Counted from the first letter of the stretch, positions 1 through 6,912 are shown. The stretch: DNA of 12,761 nt from an uncultured Erysipelotrichaceae bacterium (GCA_902795845.1 CADBMU010000104.1:1-12761); one strand, 5' to 3'. Notes: a model not told the origin generated them from the letters alone. Numbers and translations: made by a program.

Positions 1-19
1 AATAAAGATGCTTTTTTTG

Positions 20-127
20 TTATTTACAAATAATAACTATTATTACAATGAATAATGCTATTATTATAAATAACTGAATAATTATTAGATTAAATAGTCT
101 TGCGACTAAATATTGTTTGTTATTCAT
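20..127 (-). CDS. Small hydrophobic membrane peptide, 35 residues
   Basis: A short reading frame starts with ATG at 125-127 and stops with TAA at 20-22. The product begins MNNKQYLVARLFN and then is almost wholly Ile, Leu, Val, Phe and Ala (about residues 14-33) before a terminal CK, so it should form one membrane helix. A strong Shine-Dalgarno-like GGGTGG lies 5-10 bases before the ATG, and a promoter is found about 90 bases upstream. It is the first gene after the dut terminator, so it has its own transcript. The size, hydrophobicity and structured leader resemble toxins of type I toxin-antitoxin pairs, but the sequence matches no family I recognise (not Fst, TxpA or Ibs). A membrane micropeptide with another role is equally possible. 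The minus-strand text after the stop runs into an A-rich stretch with GCATCTTTA that may be the first arm of a terminator beyond the window edge. Confidence 0.5.
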   Translation of the reverse strand: MNNKQYLVARLFNLIIIQLFIIIALFIVIIVIICK

Positions 128-213
128 TATTACCACCCTTTACTTCTTTTTTAAAACCCCCTGAATTTTAGTCCCTAAGTAAGGTGGCAAGCATCTTCTT
201 TTTGCTTCTCGAG
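128..213 (-). promoter_or_regulatory. Structured 5' leader with buried ribosome binding site
   Basis: On the minus strand the leader first forms AGCATCT/AGATGCT (7 bp, around 190-218). Then CCACCTTACTT (187-177) can pair with the Shine-Dalgarno region AAGTAA..GGTGG (145-133): 11 base pairs with a two-base bulge at 138-139 and a 31-base loop. The loop holds a further TAAAA/TTTTA hairpin whose apex contains GGGGG. In the folded state the GGGTGG ribosome binding site of the micropeptide is paired. Folding was judged by eye. It does not match any riboswitch class I know. Confidence 0.4.
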
Positions 214-218
214 ATGCT

Positions 219-246
219 ATTATATAGTAATTTTTTTATATTTCAA
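219..246 (-). promoter_or_regulatory. Promoter of the 35-residue micropeptide gene
   Basis: The minus strand has TTGAAA (246-241), a 16-base spacer and a perfect TATAAT (224-219). Transcription would start near 210-215, giving a leader of about 85 bases. It lies beyond the dut terminator, so it is independent of the nrd operon. Confidence 0.6.
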
Positions 247-296
247 GGCTTTCGACAAAACTAGAAAAAACTTCTTATTTTTTGACATTCTTTGCA

Positions 297-320
297 TAAA
301 AAAATCGCTTTTCAGCGATT
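297..320 (-). terminator. Intrinsic terminator of nrdD-nrdG-dut
   Basis: The minus strand reads AATCGCT-GAAA-AGCGATT followed by a run of T: a 7-bp stem (303-309 with 314-320), a GAAA tetraloop and a T tract. The first bases of the stem lie in the TAA stop codon of dut, so there is no 3' untranslated spacer. Confidence 0.88.
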
Positions 321-750
321 ATTTTGTACCAGTTGATCCAAAACCACCAGCACCACGAACAGTTTCTGTTAATTCATCAACTTCTTCAAATTCTACTTTT
401 AAGAATGGTGCTATGACAAGTTGTGCTATTCTTTCTTTTGCAGCAATCACTTGTGGCTCATTTGATTGATTATAAAGAGCAACCATAACTTCACCACGAT
501 AATCTGCATCTATAACACCAACTTTATTAGCTGGAGCTAATCCTTTTTTAGAAGCAAGACCACTTCTAGCATAAATAAATCCGGCATATCCAACTGGAAT
601 TTCCATAGCTATTCCAGTTTTTATTAATTTAGTTTCTCCAGAGTTTATAGTAATATCTTCCTCAGTACAAGCATATAAATCTGCTCCGGCAGAATATTCT
701 GTTCCATAAGTAGGAATTACAGCATTTTCATTAAGTTTTTTTATTTTCAT
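319..750 (-). CDS. dut: dUTP diphosphatase (trimeric dUTPase)
   Basis: The enzyme hydrolyses dUTP to dUMP and pyrophosphate, keeping uracil out of DNA and giving dUMP for thymidylate synthesis. At 143 residues it has the normal length of the homotrimeric family, and all five family motifs are present: AGADLYA (21-27), YARSGLA (60-66), GVIDADYRGE (78-87, with the catalytic Asp81), RIAQLVI (107-113) and the Gly-rich C-terminal RGAGGFGSTG (132-141) that closes over the nucleotide. The ATG overlaps the nrdG stop by one base (TAATG), with GAGGATG as ribosome binding site, so it is translated in series with nrdG. Placing dut behind the anaerobic ribonucleotide reductase links dNTP production and dUTP clearing in one transcript. 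Confidence 0.97.
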   Translation of the reverse strand: MKIKKLNENAVIPTYGTEYSAGADLYACTEEDITINSGETKLIKTGIAMEIPVGYAGFIYARSGLASKKGLAPANKVGVIDADYRGEVMVALYNQSNEPQVIAAKERIAQLVIAPFLKVEFEEVDELTETVRGAGGFGSTGTK

Positions 751-1277
751 TAAACATCCTCTTTCTCTTTATATATTACTGGTGCATTTTTCTTTAAACT
801 TTTCTTTACATCGATAAGTCTTTGATTTGTAGATCCAACATAATGAGTAGCAACACTAGCTAAACTTAGAACAAATCTACCTTCGCAAAGAACATCAATA
901 TTATTTAAAATATCTCTTAAATTTTCATCGTTTGGCATTTGGTCCATTAATTCTTCCCAAGTATATCCTGTGTAACTCCAGATAGTTTTACTTGGATATC
1001 TTGTTTTAATATTTAATACTAAATCTCTAATAGTTTTTCTATTTTTTAAAAATAATGGATCTCCACCAGATAATGTAATACCATCGCACCAATCATTTTC
1101 AAGTTCTTTGTAAATCTCATTTATTGCATTATCATCAAAATCAACGCCATCATTTTCATCCCAAGTAAAAGCATTTTGACATGCAGGACAATGGTGAGAA
1201 CAACCACTTACCCATAACACTACACGTAGGCCCTCACCATTTAACATATCGGCTTTTGTTATATTATGATACTTCAT
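750..1277 (-). CDS. nrdG: Anaerobic ribonucleotide reductase activating protein (radical SAM)
   Basis: NrdG is the radical S-adenosylmethionine enzyme that makes the glycyl radical on NrdD. The cluster motif CxxxCxxC is seen as C26-SHH-C30-PA-C33, which binds the [4Fe-4S] cluster. The radical SAM GGDPLF motif is at 71-76, and the family-typical CEGRF (111-115) and GSTNQRLIDV (128-137) follow. The N-terminal NGEGLRVVLWVSGC is also typical of NrdG. Its length of 175 residues is normal. The start ATG overlaps the nrdD stop by one base (TAATG), and AAGGAAA serves as ribosome binding site within the end of nrdD. Its target NrdD is encoded directly upstream, as is usual. Confidence 0.97.
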   Translation of the reverse strand: MKYHNITKADMLNGEGLRVVLWVSGCSHHCPACQNAFTWDENDGVDFDDNAINEIYKELENDWCDGITLSGGDPLFLKNRKTIRDLVLNIKTRYPSKTIWSYTGYTWEELMDQMPNDENLRDILNNIDVLCEGRFVLSLASVATHYVGSTNQRLIDVKKSLKKNAPVIYKEKEDV

Positions 1278-3409
1278 TACATTGATTTCCTTTCTGCAAT
1301 TTCAGCCATTTTTGCTTTATTTAAACGAGTATCTCCATGAACTCTTGAATAAGATAAGTATCCATTCATTCTATCAATTTTTGTTAAATCATCACTACCA
1401 CACTGTGGACATGTATCCATATCAAGTTCTTCATGACCACAGTTATTACAATATGCAAGTGATAAATTTACTCCTTCATAGAATCCTTTTTCCATGGCTC
1501 TTTCTATCATTGTAATCATTGCTTCTTTATTATAATTTAAATTATATCTTACGTATTGGATTCTACCACCCTTACATAGTTCCCAAAATCTTCCTTCAAG
1601 ATCTTGTTTTTGTATTCCATTAATATTTTCCCAAACACCACAGTGGAAACTATTAGAAACATATTCACGTTCACTAACACCTTTTACAATACCATATTTC
1701 TTTCTAAATTGTTGAATTTGTAAACCACATAAATTTTCAGCAGGCGTTCCATAGATAGCATATAACTTATGATCTTCTTTTTTAAATTCATTAATTTTAT
1801 CATTAATATATTTTAAAACTTCTAAGGCAAAATTACCATCTTCTACCAAAGATTTACCATTATATAATTCTTGTAATTCTTGCAATGCAGTAATTCCAAA
1901 TGATAATGTTGCAGGTTCAAGTAATGGTTCAATATAATCAGTAGGTTTTAAATTGCCTTTGTAAAATCCTCCTTCACAATAAGCAAGTGGATTTGTACTA
2001 GCTTTCTTTTTAGCTAAATAATTGTATGTTCTAATATGAATTTTTCTAATCATTTCTAGATAATAATCTAATACTTCATAGAAATCTTTTTGTTCTTCAC
2101 GAGCTTTTGCAAGAATCATTGGTAAGTGTAAAGATATAGCTCCAAGGTTAAATCTTCCAACAAAAACCGGTTTATCATTTTCATCAGCTGGTTCAAATCC
2201 ACCACGTTCATAGTATGGACTTAAAAAAGCACGGCATCCCATTGGAGAAACAATTCTTTTATATTTTTTATACATTTCTGGAACATAACCTTCACCTGAT
2301 AATGATAAATAGTCAGGATACATTGTTTTTTGACTACATTCAATGGCGCTTAAGAAAACATCACGCATTTTTTTACCTTTACCATGTACTTCTTTATCAT
2401 ATAAAAATACTAGTTTAGGGAATAATGTTGGTTTCTTTCTTCCTTTTTTACCTTGACCTTTAGCATGAGTTTCAAGTATTGTTTTTGAAATCATTTTACC
2501 AAATTCAGTATCATTAACTCCAAAAGTGAATGTTACAAATGGATAATCACCACGTGAAGATCCAACACTATTTAATTTATATTCAATACCTTGATAACCT
2601 TGTTCACATTCTCTTTTTGTTTTTTTCCAAGCGAATTTTTCAGCTTCTTCATCACTAGCTTCTGGTTTAATTTCTTTATACTCATTAAAATATTTTTTAA
2701 AACTTTTTTCAGCATATGGAGCAAGAATTGTATCTACTTCTGGAACTGTAAATCCACCATATTGCATAGCAGCAGTATTTATTATAACATCTCCCATTAC
2801 GTCAAATGCTGTATCAAGAGTTTTTGGCTCATTATACCAAAGATTGCCCATTTCAAAGCCATCTTTCATAACGTTTCCAACATCACATAAACAACAGTTC
2901 ATTGTATCTCTTCTTGCACTCATATCATGAATATATATATATCCATCTTCACAAGCTTCAACTTCACTTGGTGTTAAGAAAAATTTTTGATATAATTCTT
3001 TATTTAAATGATTATATACTAAACTTCTTTGGGTAGATACTAAAGCACTATCAGTATTTGAATTTTCTTTATCACCGATATAACTTATTGCTTGAGCTTT
3101 TTTATAAACTTTATCCAAAATATGAACAAAATCTTTTTTATAATTTCTGTACTCTCTATAGCTCTTAGCTACTTGAGGATTAACTTTTTCAAGCGCAGCT
3201 TCAACACAATTATGAATTTCTTGAACACCAGCATCACCAGTTTGTGTATCAAGATATTCAAGAACTAATTTTACAACTTCATCCTCTGCCTCAGGAGTTA
3301 ATGTTACCATTACTCTTTCAGCACTTTTTCTTATGGCAACCTTGATTTTATCAGGATCAAAGTCTTGCTTATTACCATTTCTTTTAATAATTTTCACATC
3401 TTTTACCAT
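1277..3409 (-). CDS. nrdD: Anaerobic (class III) ribonucleoside-triphosphate reductase
   Basis: This oxygen-sensitive glycyl radical enzyme reduces ribonucleoside triphosphates to deoxyribonucleoside triphosphates. Residues about 4-95 form the ATP-cone that senses ATP/dATP. NCCLCD (171-176) and SPMGCRAFLSPY (388-399, with Cys392 as the likely thiyl-radical cysteine) lie in the catalytic barrel. Near the C-terminus are four zinc-ligand cysteines (C654, C657, C667, C670) and RMNGYL (680-685), the glycyl radical site with Gly683. All expected active parts are present and the length of 710 residues is normal. The ATG has an AGAGG ribosome binding site about nine bases upstream. It is the first gene of nrdD-nrdG-dut. 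Its promoter is shared back to back with a Crp/Fnr regulator and overlaps a palindrome that is probably that regulator's operator. Confidence 0.97.
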   Translation of the reverse strand: MVKDVKIIKRNGNKQDFDPDKIKVAIRKSAERVMVTLTPEAEDEVVKLVLEYLDTQTGDAGVQEIHNCVEAALEKVNPQVAKSYREYRNYKKDFVHILDKVYKKAQAISYIGDKENSNTDSALVSTQRSLVYNHLNKELYQKFFLTPSEVEACEDGYIYIHDMSARRDTMNCCLCDVGNVMKDGFEMGNLWYNEPKTLDTAFDVMGDVIINTAAMQYGGFTVPEVDTILAPYAEKSFKKYFNEYKEIKPEASDEEAEKFAWKKTKRECEQGYQGIEYKLNSVGSSRGDYPFVTFTFGVNDTEFGKMISKTILETHAKGQGKKGRKKPTLFPKLVFLYDKEVHGKGKKMRDVFLSAIECSQKTMYPDYLSLSGEGYVPEMYKKYKRIVSPMGCRAFLSPYYERGGFEPADENDKPVFVGRFNLGAISLHLPMILAKAREEQKDFYEVLDYYLEMIRKIHIRTYNYLAKKKASTNPLAYCEGGFYKGNLKPTDYIEPLLEPATLSFGITALQELQELYNGKSLVEDGNFALEVLKYINDKINEFKKEDHKLYAIYGTPAENLCGLQIQQFRKKYGIVKGVSEREYVSNSFHCGVWENINGIQKQDLEGRFWELCKGGRIQYVRYNLNYNKEAMITMIERAMEKGFYEGVNLSLAYCNNCGHEELDMDTCPQCGSDDLTKIDRMNGYLSYSRVHGDTRLNKAKMAEIAERKSM

Positions 3410-3458
3410 CTTATTTTACCTCTTCTACTTTCTATGTTAATCTGATTTTAGCACGAAT

Positions 3459-3487
3459 TTTATATAGTAGTGTTGTTGCATTTGCAA
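3459..3487 (-). promoter_or_regulatory. Promoter of nrdD-nrdG-dut
   Basis: The minus strand has TTGCAA (3487-3482), exactly 17 bases, then TATAAA (3464-3459). A start near 3452 leaves a leader of about 43 bases with an AGAGG site. The -35 and most of the spacer lie inside the 18-bp palindrome at 3473-3490. Confidence 0.7.
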
Positions 3488-3490
3488 CAA
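3473..3490. promoter_or_regulatory. Perfect 18-bp palindrome, likely Crp/Fnr-family operator
   Basis: TTGTTGCATTTGCAACAA has two perfect 8-base arms around a central TT. Its inner 16 bases read TGTTG-N6-CAACA, the same geometry as the classical Crp site TGTGA-N6-TCACA. It sits between nrdD and a Crp/Fnr-type gene and contains the -35 hexamer of both divergent promoters. Its centre lies near -30 for nrdD and -36 for the regulator, closer than the usual activator position of about -41.5, which favours repression by occlusion. Binding by the adjacent regulator is inferred. Confidence 0.65.
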
Positions 3491-3510
3491 ACAATATTTT
3501 TTGATAAAAT
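3482..3510 (+). promoter_or_regulatory. Promoter of the Crp/Fnr regulator
   Basis: The plus strand has TTGCAA (3482-3487), 17 bases, then TAAAAT (3505-3510). TTGCAA is its own reverse complement, so the same six base pairs serve as -35 for the opposite nrdD promoter. The predicted start near 3517 rules out the upstream TTG codon at 3501 as translation start. Confidence 0.65.
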
Positions 3511-3542
3511 ATTTTTTAAGAAAGATTTTGAGGCTAGGAATT

Positions 3543-4193
3543 ATGGGAATTTATAAAAATAATAATTTAAGTAAAGATTTTGTCAATGATATTTCTAAAT
3601 GTGTTAATGCCTATACAAACACTTACAAAAGTAATTCTAAAATAACTGAATATGGAACTAATAATAAAGTAGTTGGAATAGTAATATCTGGAGAAGTTGA
3701 TATAATTCGTGAGGACGAAAATGGTAATAGAACTATTTTAGAAAAATTAACTAAGAATTCAATTTTTGCAGAGCAATTAACTTTCTTTAACTATGATTCT
3801 AATGATTATATATATGTTTTAAGTAAAACTGAAAGTACTATTATTTTTCTAAATTATGATTATATTATTAGAAGATGTGCTAGAAACTGTGAAAATCATA
3901 GATTGTTAGTAACTCATATTTCAGAATTATTAATATCAAGAAGTAATTTTTTATCATCAAGAATTGATATATTATCCAGAAAAACTATTGAGGATAAATT
4001 ACTAGCATTCTTTAAATATTTAAAGACTAATACTAAATCTAATACTATAGTCATCCCTTTTTCTTTTTCTAGTCTTAGTGAATATTTATGTGTTGATCGC
4101 TCTAATATGATGCGTGAATTAAAAAATATGGAAAATAAAAATATTATTAAACGAAATAAAAATGTTATAGAAATACTGAGTGATATTAATTAG
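3543..4193 (+). CDS. Crp/Fnr-family transcriptional regulator
   Basis: The protein has an N-terminal cyclic-nucleotide-binding-type beta barrel (about residues 30-105, with VVGIVISGEVDIIRED and the NSIFAE turn), a long dimer helix (about 110-145) and a C-terminal winged helix-turn-helix (about 176-206, with recognition segment VDRSNMMREL). There is no N-terminal cysteine cluster of the Fnr [4Fe-4S] type, and the Crp cAMP-binding RS pair is not evident, so the signal is unknown. I chose ATG 3543 (216 residues) over the in-frame TTG at 3501 because the promoter -10 lies at 3505-3510 and GAGG/AGGA sequences precede 3543. It is divergent from nrdD, shares its promoter region and palindrome, and is followed by a metal transporter gene on the same strand. 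Likely roles are autoregulation and redox, heme, nitric oxide or metal-linked control of anaerobic dNTP synthesis; this is inference. Confidence 0.9.
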   Translation: MGIYKNNNLSKDFVNDISKCVNAYTNTYKSNSKITEYGTNNKVVGIVISGEVDIIREDENGNRTILEKLTKNSIFAEQLTFFNYDSNDYIYVLSKTESTIIFLNYDYIIRRCARNCENHRLLVTHISELLISRSNFLSSRIDILSRKTIEDKLLAFFKYLKTNTKSNTIVIPFSFSSLSEYLCVDRSNMMRELKNMENKNIIKRNKNVIEILSDIN

Positions 4194-4246
4194 AACTTTA
4201 TTTTTTTATCTTCATAAAATATCTTAGAGTATTTTTGGAGGTATTT

Positions 4247-5038
4247 ATGGAATGGTTTAATAATTTAGATTATTATGTTCAAGCACTTATTGCTACTTTA
4301 TTTACTTATTTAATTACTATGTTAGGTGCAAGTATTGTACTATTTATCAAAAAAGTTAATAAAAATTTTATGGACGCTATGTTAGGTTTTTCAGCTGGTT
4401 TAATGATAGCTGCGTCTTTTTTTTCACTCATAAAACCAGCTATTACAATGTCAGAATCTCTTAAATTAATTCCCTGGATTGTTTTAACTATTGGATTTTT
4501 AGGTGGAGGTTTACTTCTTTTTACAGGAGATAAATTATTTGATAAGCTTAATAAAAATAAACAAAATAATTCAAAATTAAAAAGATGTGTAATGCTAATG
4601 GTTTCTATAACATTACATAATATTCCTGAAGGTATGGCAATTGGGGTTGCTTTTGGTTCATTAAAATATGGAATTGATGGAGCAAATCTTGCTGCTGCAT
4701 ACATGTTAGCACTAGGTATTGGTATTCAGAATTTTCCTGAAGGTGCAGCTATAAGCTTACCACTTAGAAGAGATGGTTTTTCCCGTAAAAAAGCTTTTTT
4801 TCTAGGCCAAATAAGTGGTATTGTTGAACCAATTTCTGGAGTCATCGGAGCATTACTAGTTATTAAAATTAGAGTTTTATTACCATATCTTTTAGCATTT
4901 GCAGCTGGGGCCATGATTTACGTTGTAGTCGAGGAATTAATCCCTGAAAGTCAAACTAATAAAAGAAAAGAAATAATGGCGCTATTTACTCTAATTGGTT
5001 TTACTTTAATGATGATTTTAGATCTTTCTTTAGGATAA
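4247..5038 (+). CDS. ZIP-family divalent metal transporter (GufA-like)
   Basis: This is a membrane protein of about eight helices that moves zinc, iron or manganese across the cell membrane. The two metal-site helices carry HNIPEG (H124, N125, E128) and QNFPEG (Q161, N162, E165), matching the His/Asn/Glu and Gln/Glu pattern of the BbZIP/GufA branch. E194 in GIVEPISG and the EELIPES segment (229-235) are also family-typical. Residues 98-113 form a charged cytoplasmic loop. I chose ATG 4247 (263 residues) because a perfect GGAGGT lies at 4237-4242; the upstream TTG at 4235 would overlap that site. It follows the Crp/Fnr gene after 53 bases and may be cotranscribed. A weak bulged hairpin (AAAATA/TATTTT, about 4217-4236) lies just before the ribosome binding site. 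Which metal moves, and in which direction, cannot be read from sequence. Confidence 0.92.
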   Translation: MEWFNNLDYYVQALIATLFTYLITMLGASIVLFIKKVNKNFMDAMLGFSAGLMIAASFFSLIKPAITMSESLKLIPWIVLTIGFLGGGLLLFTGDKLFDKLNKNKQNNSKLKRCVMLMVSITLHNIPEGMAIGVAFGSLKYGIDGANLAAAYMLALGIGIQNFPEGAAISLPLRRDGFSRKKAFFLGQISGIVEPISGVIGALLVIKIRVLLPYLLAFAAGAMIYVVVEELIPESQTNKRKEIMALFTLIGFTLMMILDLSLG

Positions 5039-5042
5039 AAAA

Positions 5043-5077
5043 AATACTTAAGTTAATTAAACTTAAATATTTTTTTT
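5043..5077. terminator. Bidirectional terminator between convergent ZIP and glycosyltransferase genes
   Basis: TTAAGTT (5048-5054) pairs with AACTTAA (5060-5066) over an AATTA loop; after one C/A mismatch the stem continues with AATA/TATT into A and T tracts on the two sides, so it can work in both directions. It begins just after the ZIP stop codon and contains the last codons and stop of the glycosyltransferase gene. Confidence 0.75.
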
Positions 5078-6084
5078 GCTATTTTATAACCATTTAATGA
5101 AATAAAGTTTCCTAATTTTCCAGGAATGTAAGTTAAACCAGCCAAATTTTTCTTTAATTCTTTGTATAATTTTATGTCTTTATTTTTTATATATTGCCAT
5201 AGTTCATCCCTTTTAACTAAAGATTTATCATCATTAATCATTAATAAATAAACATTACAAATTGTTACCATCATCGAAGTAAATTTAATTATGTACTTTT
5301 TCAATTTTAAAGATATATTATCTAATTCTTTTAAATCAATACTATCAATTATTAATTTTGTAACTTTTATTTGTTGATCAATTCTTCCCATCATTACTTG
5401 TTCATTTACAGATTGATCTTCTCTGCCAATAAAATAATGATATAAATCTAAATCCATATAATAAATTGTTTTAACGTACTTTAATGGTAAAGTTGCAACT
5501 AAGTTATCTACATAAAAAGTATGCTCTGGTAAAACCAATTTACATTCTTTTAAAATATCAGTTCTATAAATAAGAGCATGCATAATTAAATATTGACTAT
5601 TTTTAAAACTAGCAGTTTCTTCAAAATTAGTAATTTGTTCTTCATGAAAAATATTGCGATAATTCATAGTTTTTTTAAATCCATCATATAAATGATCATA
5701 AACGTAATTACAAACAAATAAATCAATTTCTTTATTTTCATTTTCTAATTTCTTTATTCTTGTAATTAATTTAATTAATGCTTCTTCATCTAACCAGTCA
5801 TCACTATCAACAACTTTAAAATATAAACCTGTAACTTTTTTTAATCCAGCATTTACAGCACTACCATGTCCGCCATTAATTTTATGGATTGTCTTTATTA
5901 TTTTAGGATATCTTTTTTTATAACCTTCAGCTATTTTCTTTGTTTTATCTATTGAACCATCATTAACTATTATTATTTCAACATCTTCTTTTCCTTTTAA
6001 TAATGTATTAATACATCTTTCCATATAACTTTCAGAATTATAGCAAGGAACTACAAAAGATATTAATTTTTTACTTTTTTTCAT
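5053..6084 (-). CDS. Family 2 glycosyltransferase
   Basis: This cytoplasmic or membrane-associated GT-A enzyme transfers a sugar from a nucleotide donor to a cell-surface acceptor. The N-terminal 100 residues show the fold clearly: SFVVPCYNSESYMERCI (9-25), VNDGS (40-44), a Gly-rich NGGHGSAVNAG (70-80) and the metal-binding DSDDW (93-97). The rest (about 110-343) is the variable acceptor-binding part, rich in Lys, Ile and Tyr; no clear membrane helix is seen. ATG 6084 has AGGAGAG as ribosome binding site. It is a single-gene unit with its own -10 box, and its 3' end forms part of the shared terminator. No other polysaccharide genes are adjacent, so acceptor and product (wall polymer, glycolipid or exopolysaccharide) remain unknown. 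Confidence 0.93.
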   Translation of the reverse strand: MKKSKKLISFVVPCYNSESYMERCINTLLKGKEDVEIIIVNDGSIDKTKKIAEGYKKRYPKIIKTIHKINGGHGSAVNAGLKKVTGLYFKVVDSDDWLDEEALIKLITRIKKLENENKEIDLFVCNYVYDHLYDGFKKTMNYRNIFHEEQITNFEETASFKNSQYLIMHALIYRTDILKECKLVLPEHTFYVDNLVATLPLKYVKTIYYMDLDLYHYFIGREDQSVNEQVMMGRIDQQIKVTKLIIDSIDLKELDNISLKLKKYIIKFTSMMVTICNVYLLMINDDKSLVKRDELWQYIKNKDIKLYKELKKNLAGLTYIPGKLGNFISLNGYKIAKKIFKFN

Positions 6085-6104
6085 ACTGCTCTCCTATCAA
6101 AAGT

Positions 6105-6110
6105 ATTATA
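6105..6110 (-). promoter_or_regulatory. -10 box of the glycosyltransferase gene
   Basis: A perfect TATAAT on the minus strand lies about 20 bases before the glycosyltransferase start codon. No good -35 hexamer is seen 16-18 bases further upstream (ATATAA at 17), so the promoter is only partly supported. Confidence 0.4.
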
Positions 6111-6163
6111 TCATATATTTGATTTATTTATATTTAATTTTCTTTGATGTAAATGTAATGATT

Positions 6164-6198
6164 AAAAAAATACAAGTAGAAATTTACTTGTATTTTTT
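6164..6198 (-). terminator. Terminator of the LiaF-like/DUF4097-like operon
   Basis: TACAAGTA (6171-6178) pairs perfectly with TACTTGTA (6185-6192) over a GAAATT loop, and the pairing runs on through flanking A and T runs to about 14 bp. On the minus strand it ends in seven T. It starts four bases after the stop codon of the DUF4097-like gene. Confidence 0.88.
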
Positions 6199-6201
6199 GT
6201 C

Positions 6202-6912
6202 TTAAAATGTATTTACGTTAATATCACCAATATTAGTTTTTATTTTCAAGATATTATTACCATTACCAATAATTGTATCTTTTTTTATTTTGTTATTATT
6301 AAGTTTAGTATCACCAATATCTTTATCAAATTCAAATTTATAATCTTCTTGTTTTAATAAAAGTTCTAAATTAATATCACCTACGTTAGATTTTATTATA
6401 TTTTTTCCACCAATGATTGATTTTACAAATATATCCCCAACATCAAGATCTATATTTAAGTTAGATATTTTTTCAAAATCAATTTTAATATCGCCAACAT
6501 TGTTTTTTAAGTTAATTTTTTCTAAAGATATTTCACTTGGAATATAAACAATTAATTTACTATTATTATTTTTATTAAGATACCATTTATTAACATTATT
6601 TTGTTTTATTAAAACTTTACCGTCTTCATAAGAATACTTAATATCTTTATTATTTGTTTCTACTTTAAAATTTTTAGCTGTTTTTAAGATAATATTTGAA
6701 CTTTTTATGTCTATGTCAATTTCTCTTATTTCACTTTCATTATTAGAGATTACAATATTATTTTTTAAAATTTTTGAATTATCATCATTAATCAAATCAG
6801 TTTTTTCAAGAATATTGTAACCTATATTTACAATTGTTGTTACAATAATAAGAATTAAAAATACAGCTAATGCTAAAGCACAATATTTTATTATTTTTTG
6901 AATTTCTGTCAT
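6202..6912 (-). CDS. Membrane-anchored beta-repeat protein, DUF4097-like
   Basis: The 236-residue product has one N-terminal membrane helix (about 10-33) and an outside domain of regular short beta strands. The motif GD with flanking hydrophobics recurs five times (NVGDIKI, DVGDIFV, NVGDINL, DIGDTKL, NIGDINV; GD at 140, 159, 178, 200 and 229), as in the right-handed beta-solenoid of DUF4097/adhesin-like proteins. Such proteins are often encoded with LiaF, PspC or antibiotic-response genes; their exact role is not established. I start it at ATG 6912, which overlaps the stop of the upstream gene in ATGA, with GGAG of the upstream GGV codons as ribosome binding site; an upstream in-frame ATG at 6939 lies inside that gene and has no such site. 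The coupling suggests that the two products act together at the envelope. Confidence 0.85.
   Translation of the reverse strand: MTEIQKIIKYCALALAVFLILIIVTTIVNIGYNILEKTDLINDDNSKILKNNIVISNNESEIREIDIDIKSSNIILKTAKNFKVETNNKDIKYSYEDGKVLIKQNNVNKWYLNKNNNSKLIVYIPSEISLEKINLKNNVGDIKIDFEKISNLNIDLDVGDIFVKSIIGGKNIIKSNVGDINLELLLKQEDYKFEFDKDIGDTKLNNNKIKKDTIIGNGNNILKIKTNIGDINVNTF

Noticed and set aside
1282..2890. Plus-strand reading frames opposite nrdD (1282-1515, 2215-2418, 2591-2890)
   Set aside because: They lie antisense to a clear gene, have no ribosome binding sites and encode low-complexity Phe/His/Leu-rich text typical of shadow frames.
3440..3480. Possible NrdR box before nrdD (TATATAGTAGTGT on the plus strand)
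   Set aside because: Only part of the NrdR pattern (acaCwAtATaTwGtgt) can be aligned and only with an insertion; the TATA part is better explained as the nrdD -10 box.
3501..3542. TTG start at 3501 for the Crp/Fnr regulator, giving 230 residues
   Set aside because: This codon overlaps the promoter spacer and -10 region and would not be in the mRNA; ATG 3543 has ribosome binding sequences upstream.
4306..4914. Minus-strand reading frames opposite the ZIP gene (4306-4704, 4726-4914)
   Set aside because: They mirror the transporter gene, show no family motifs and no ribosome binding sites.
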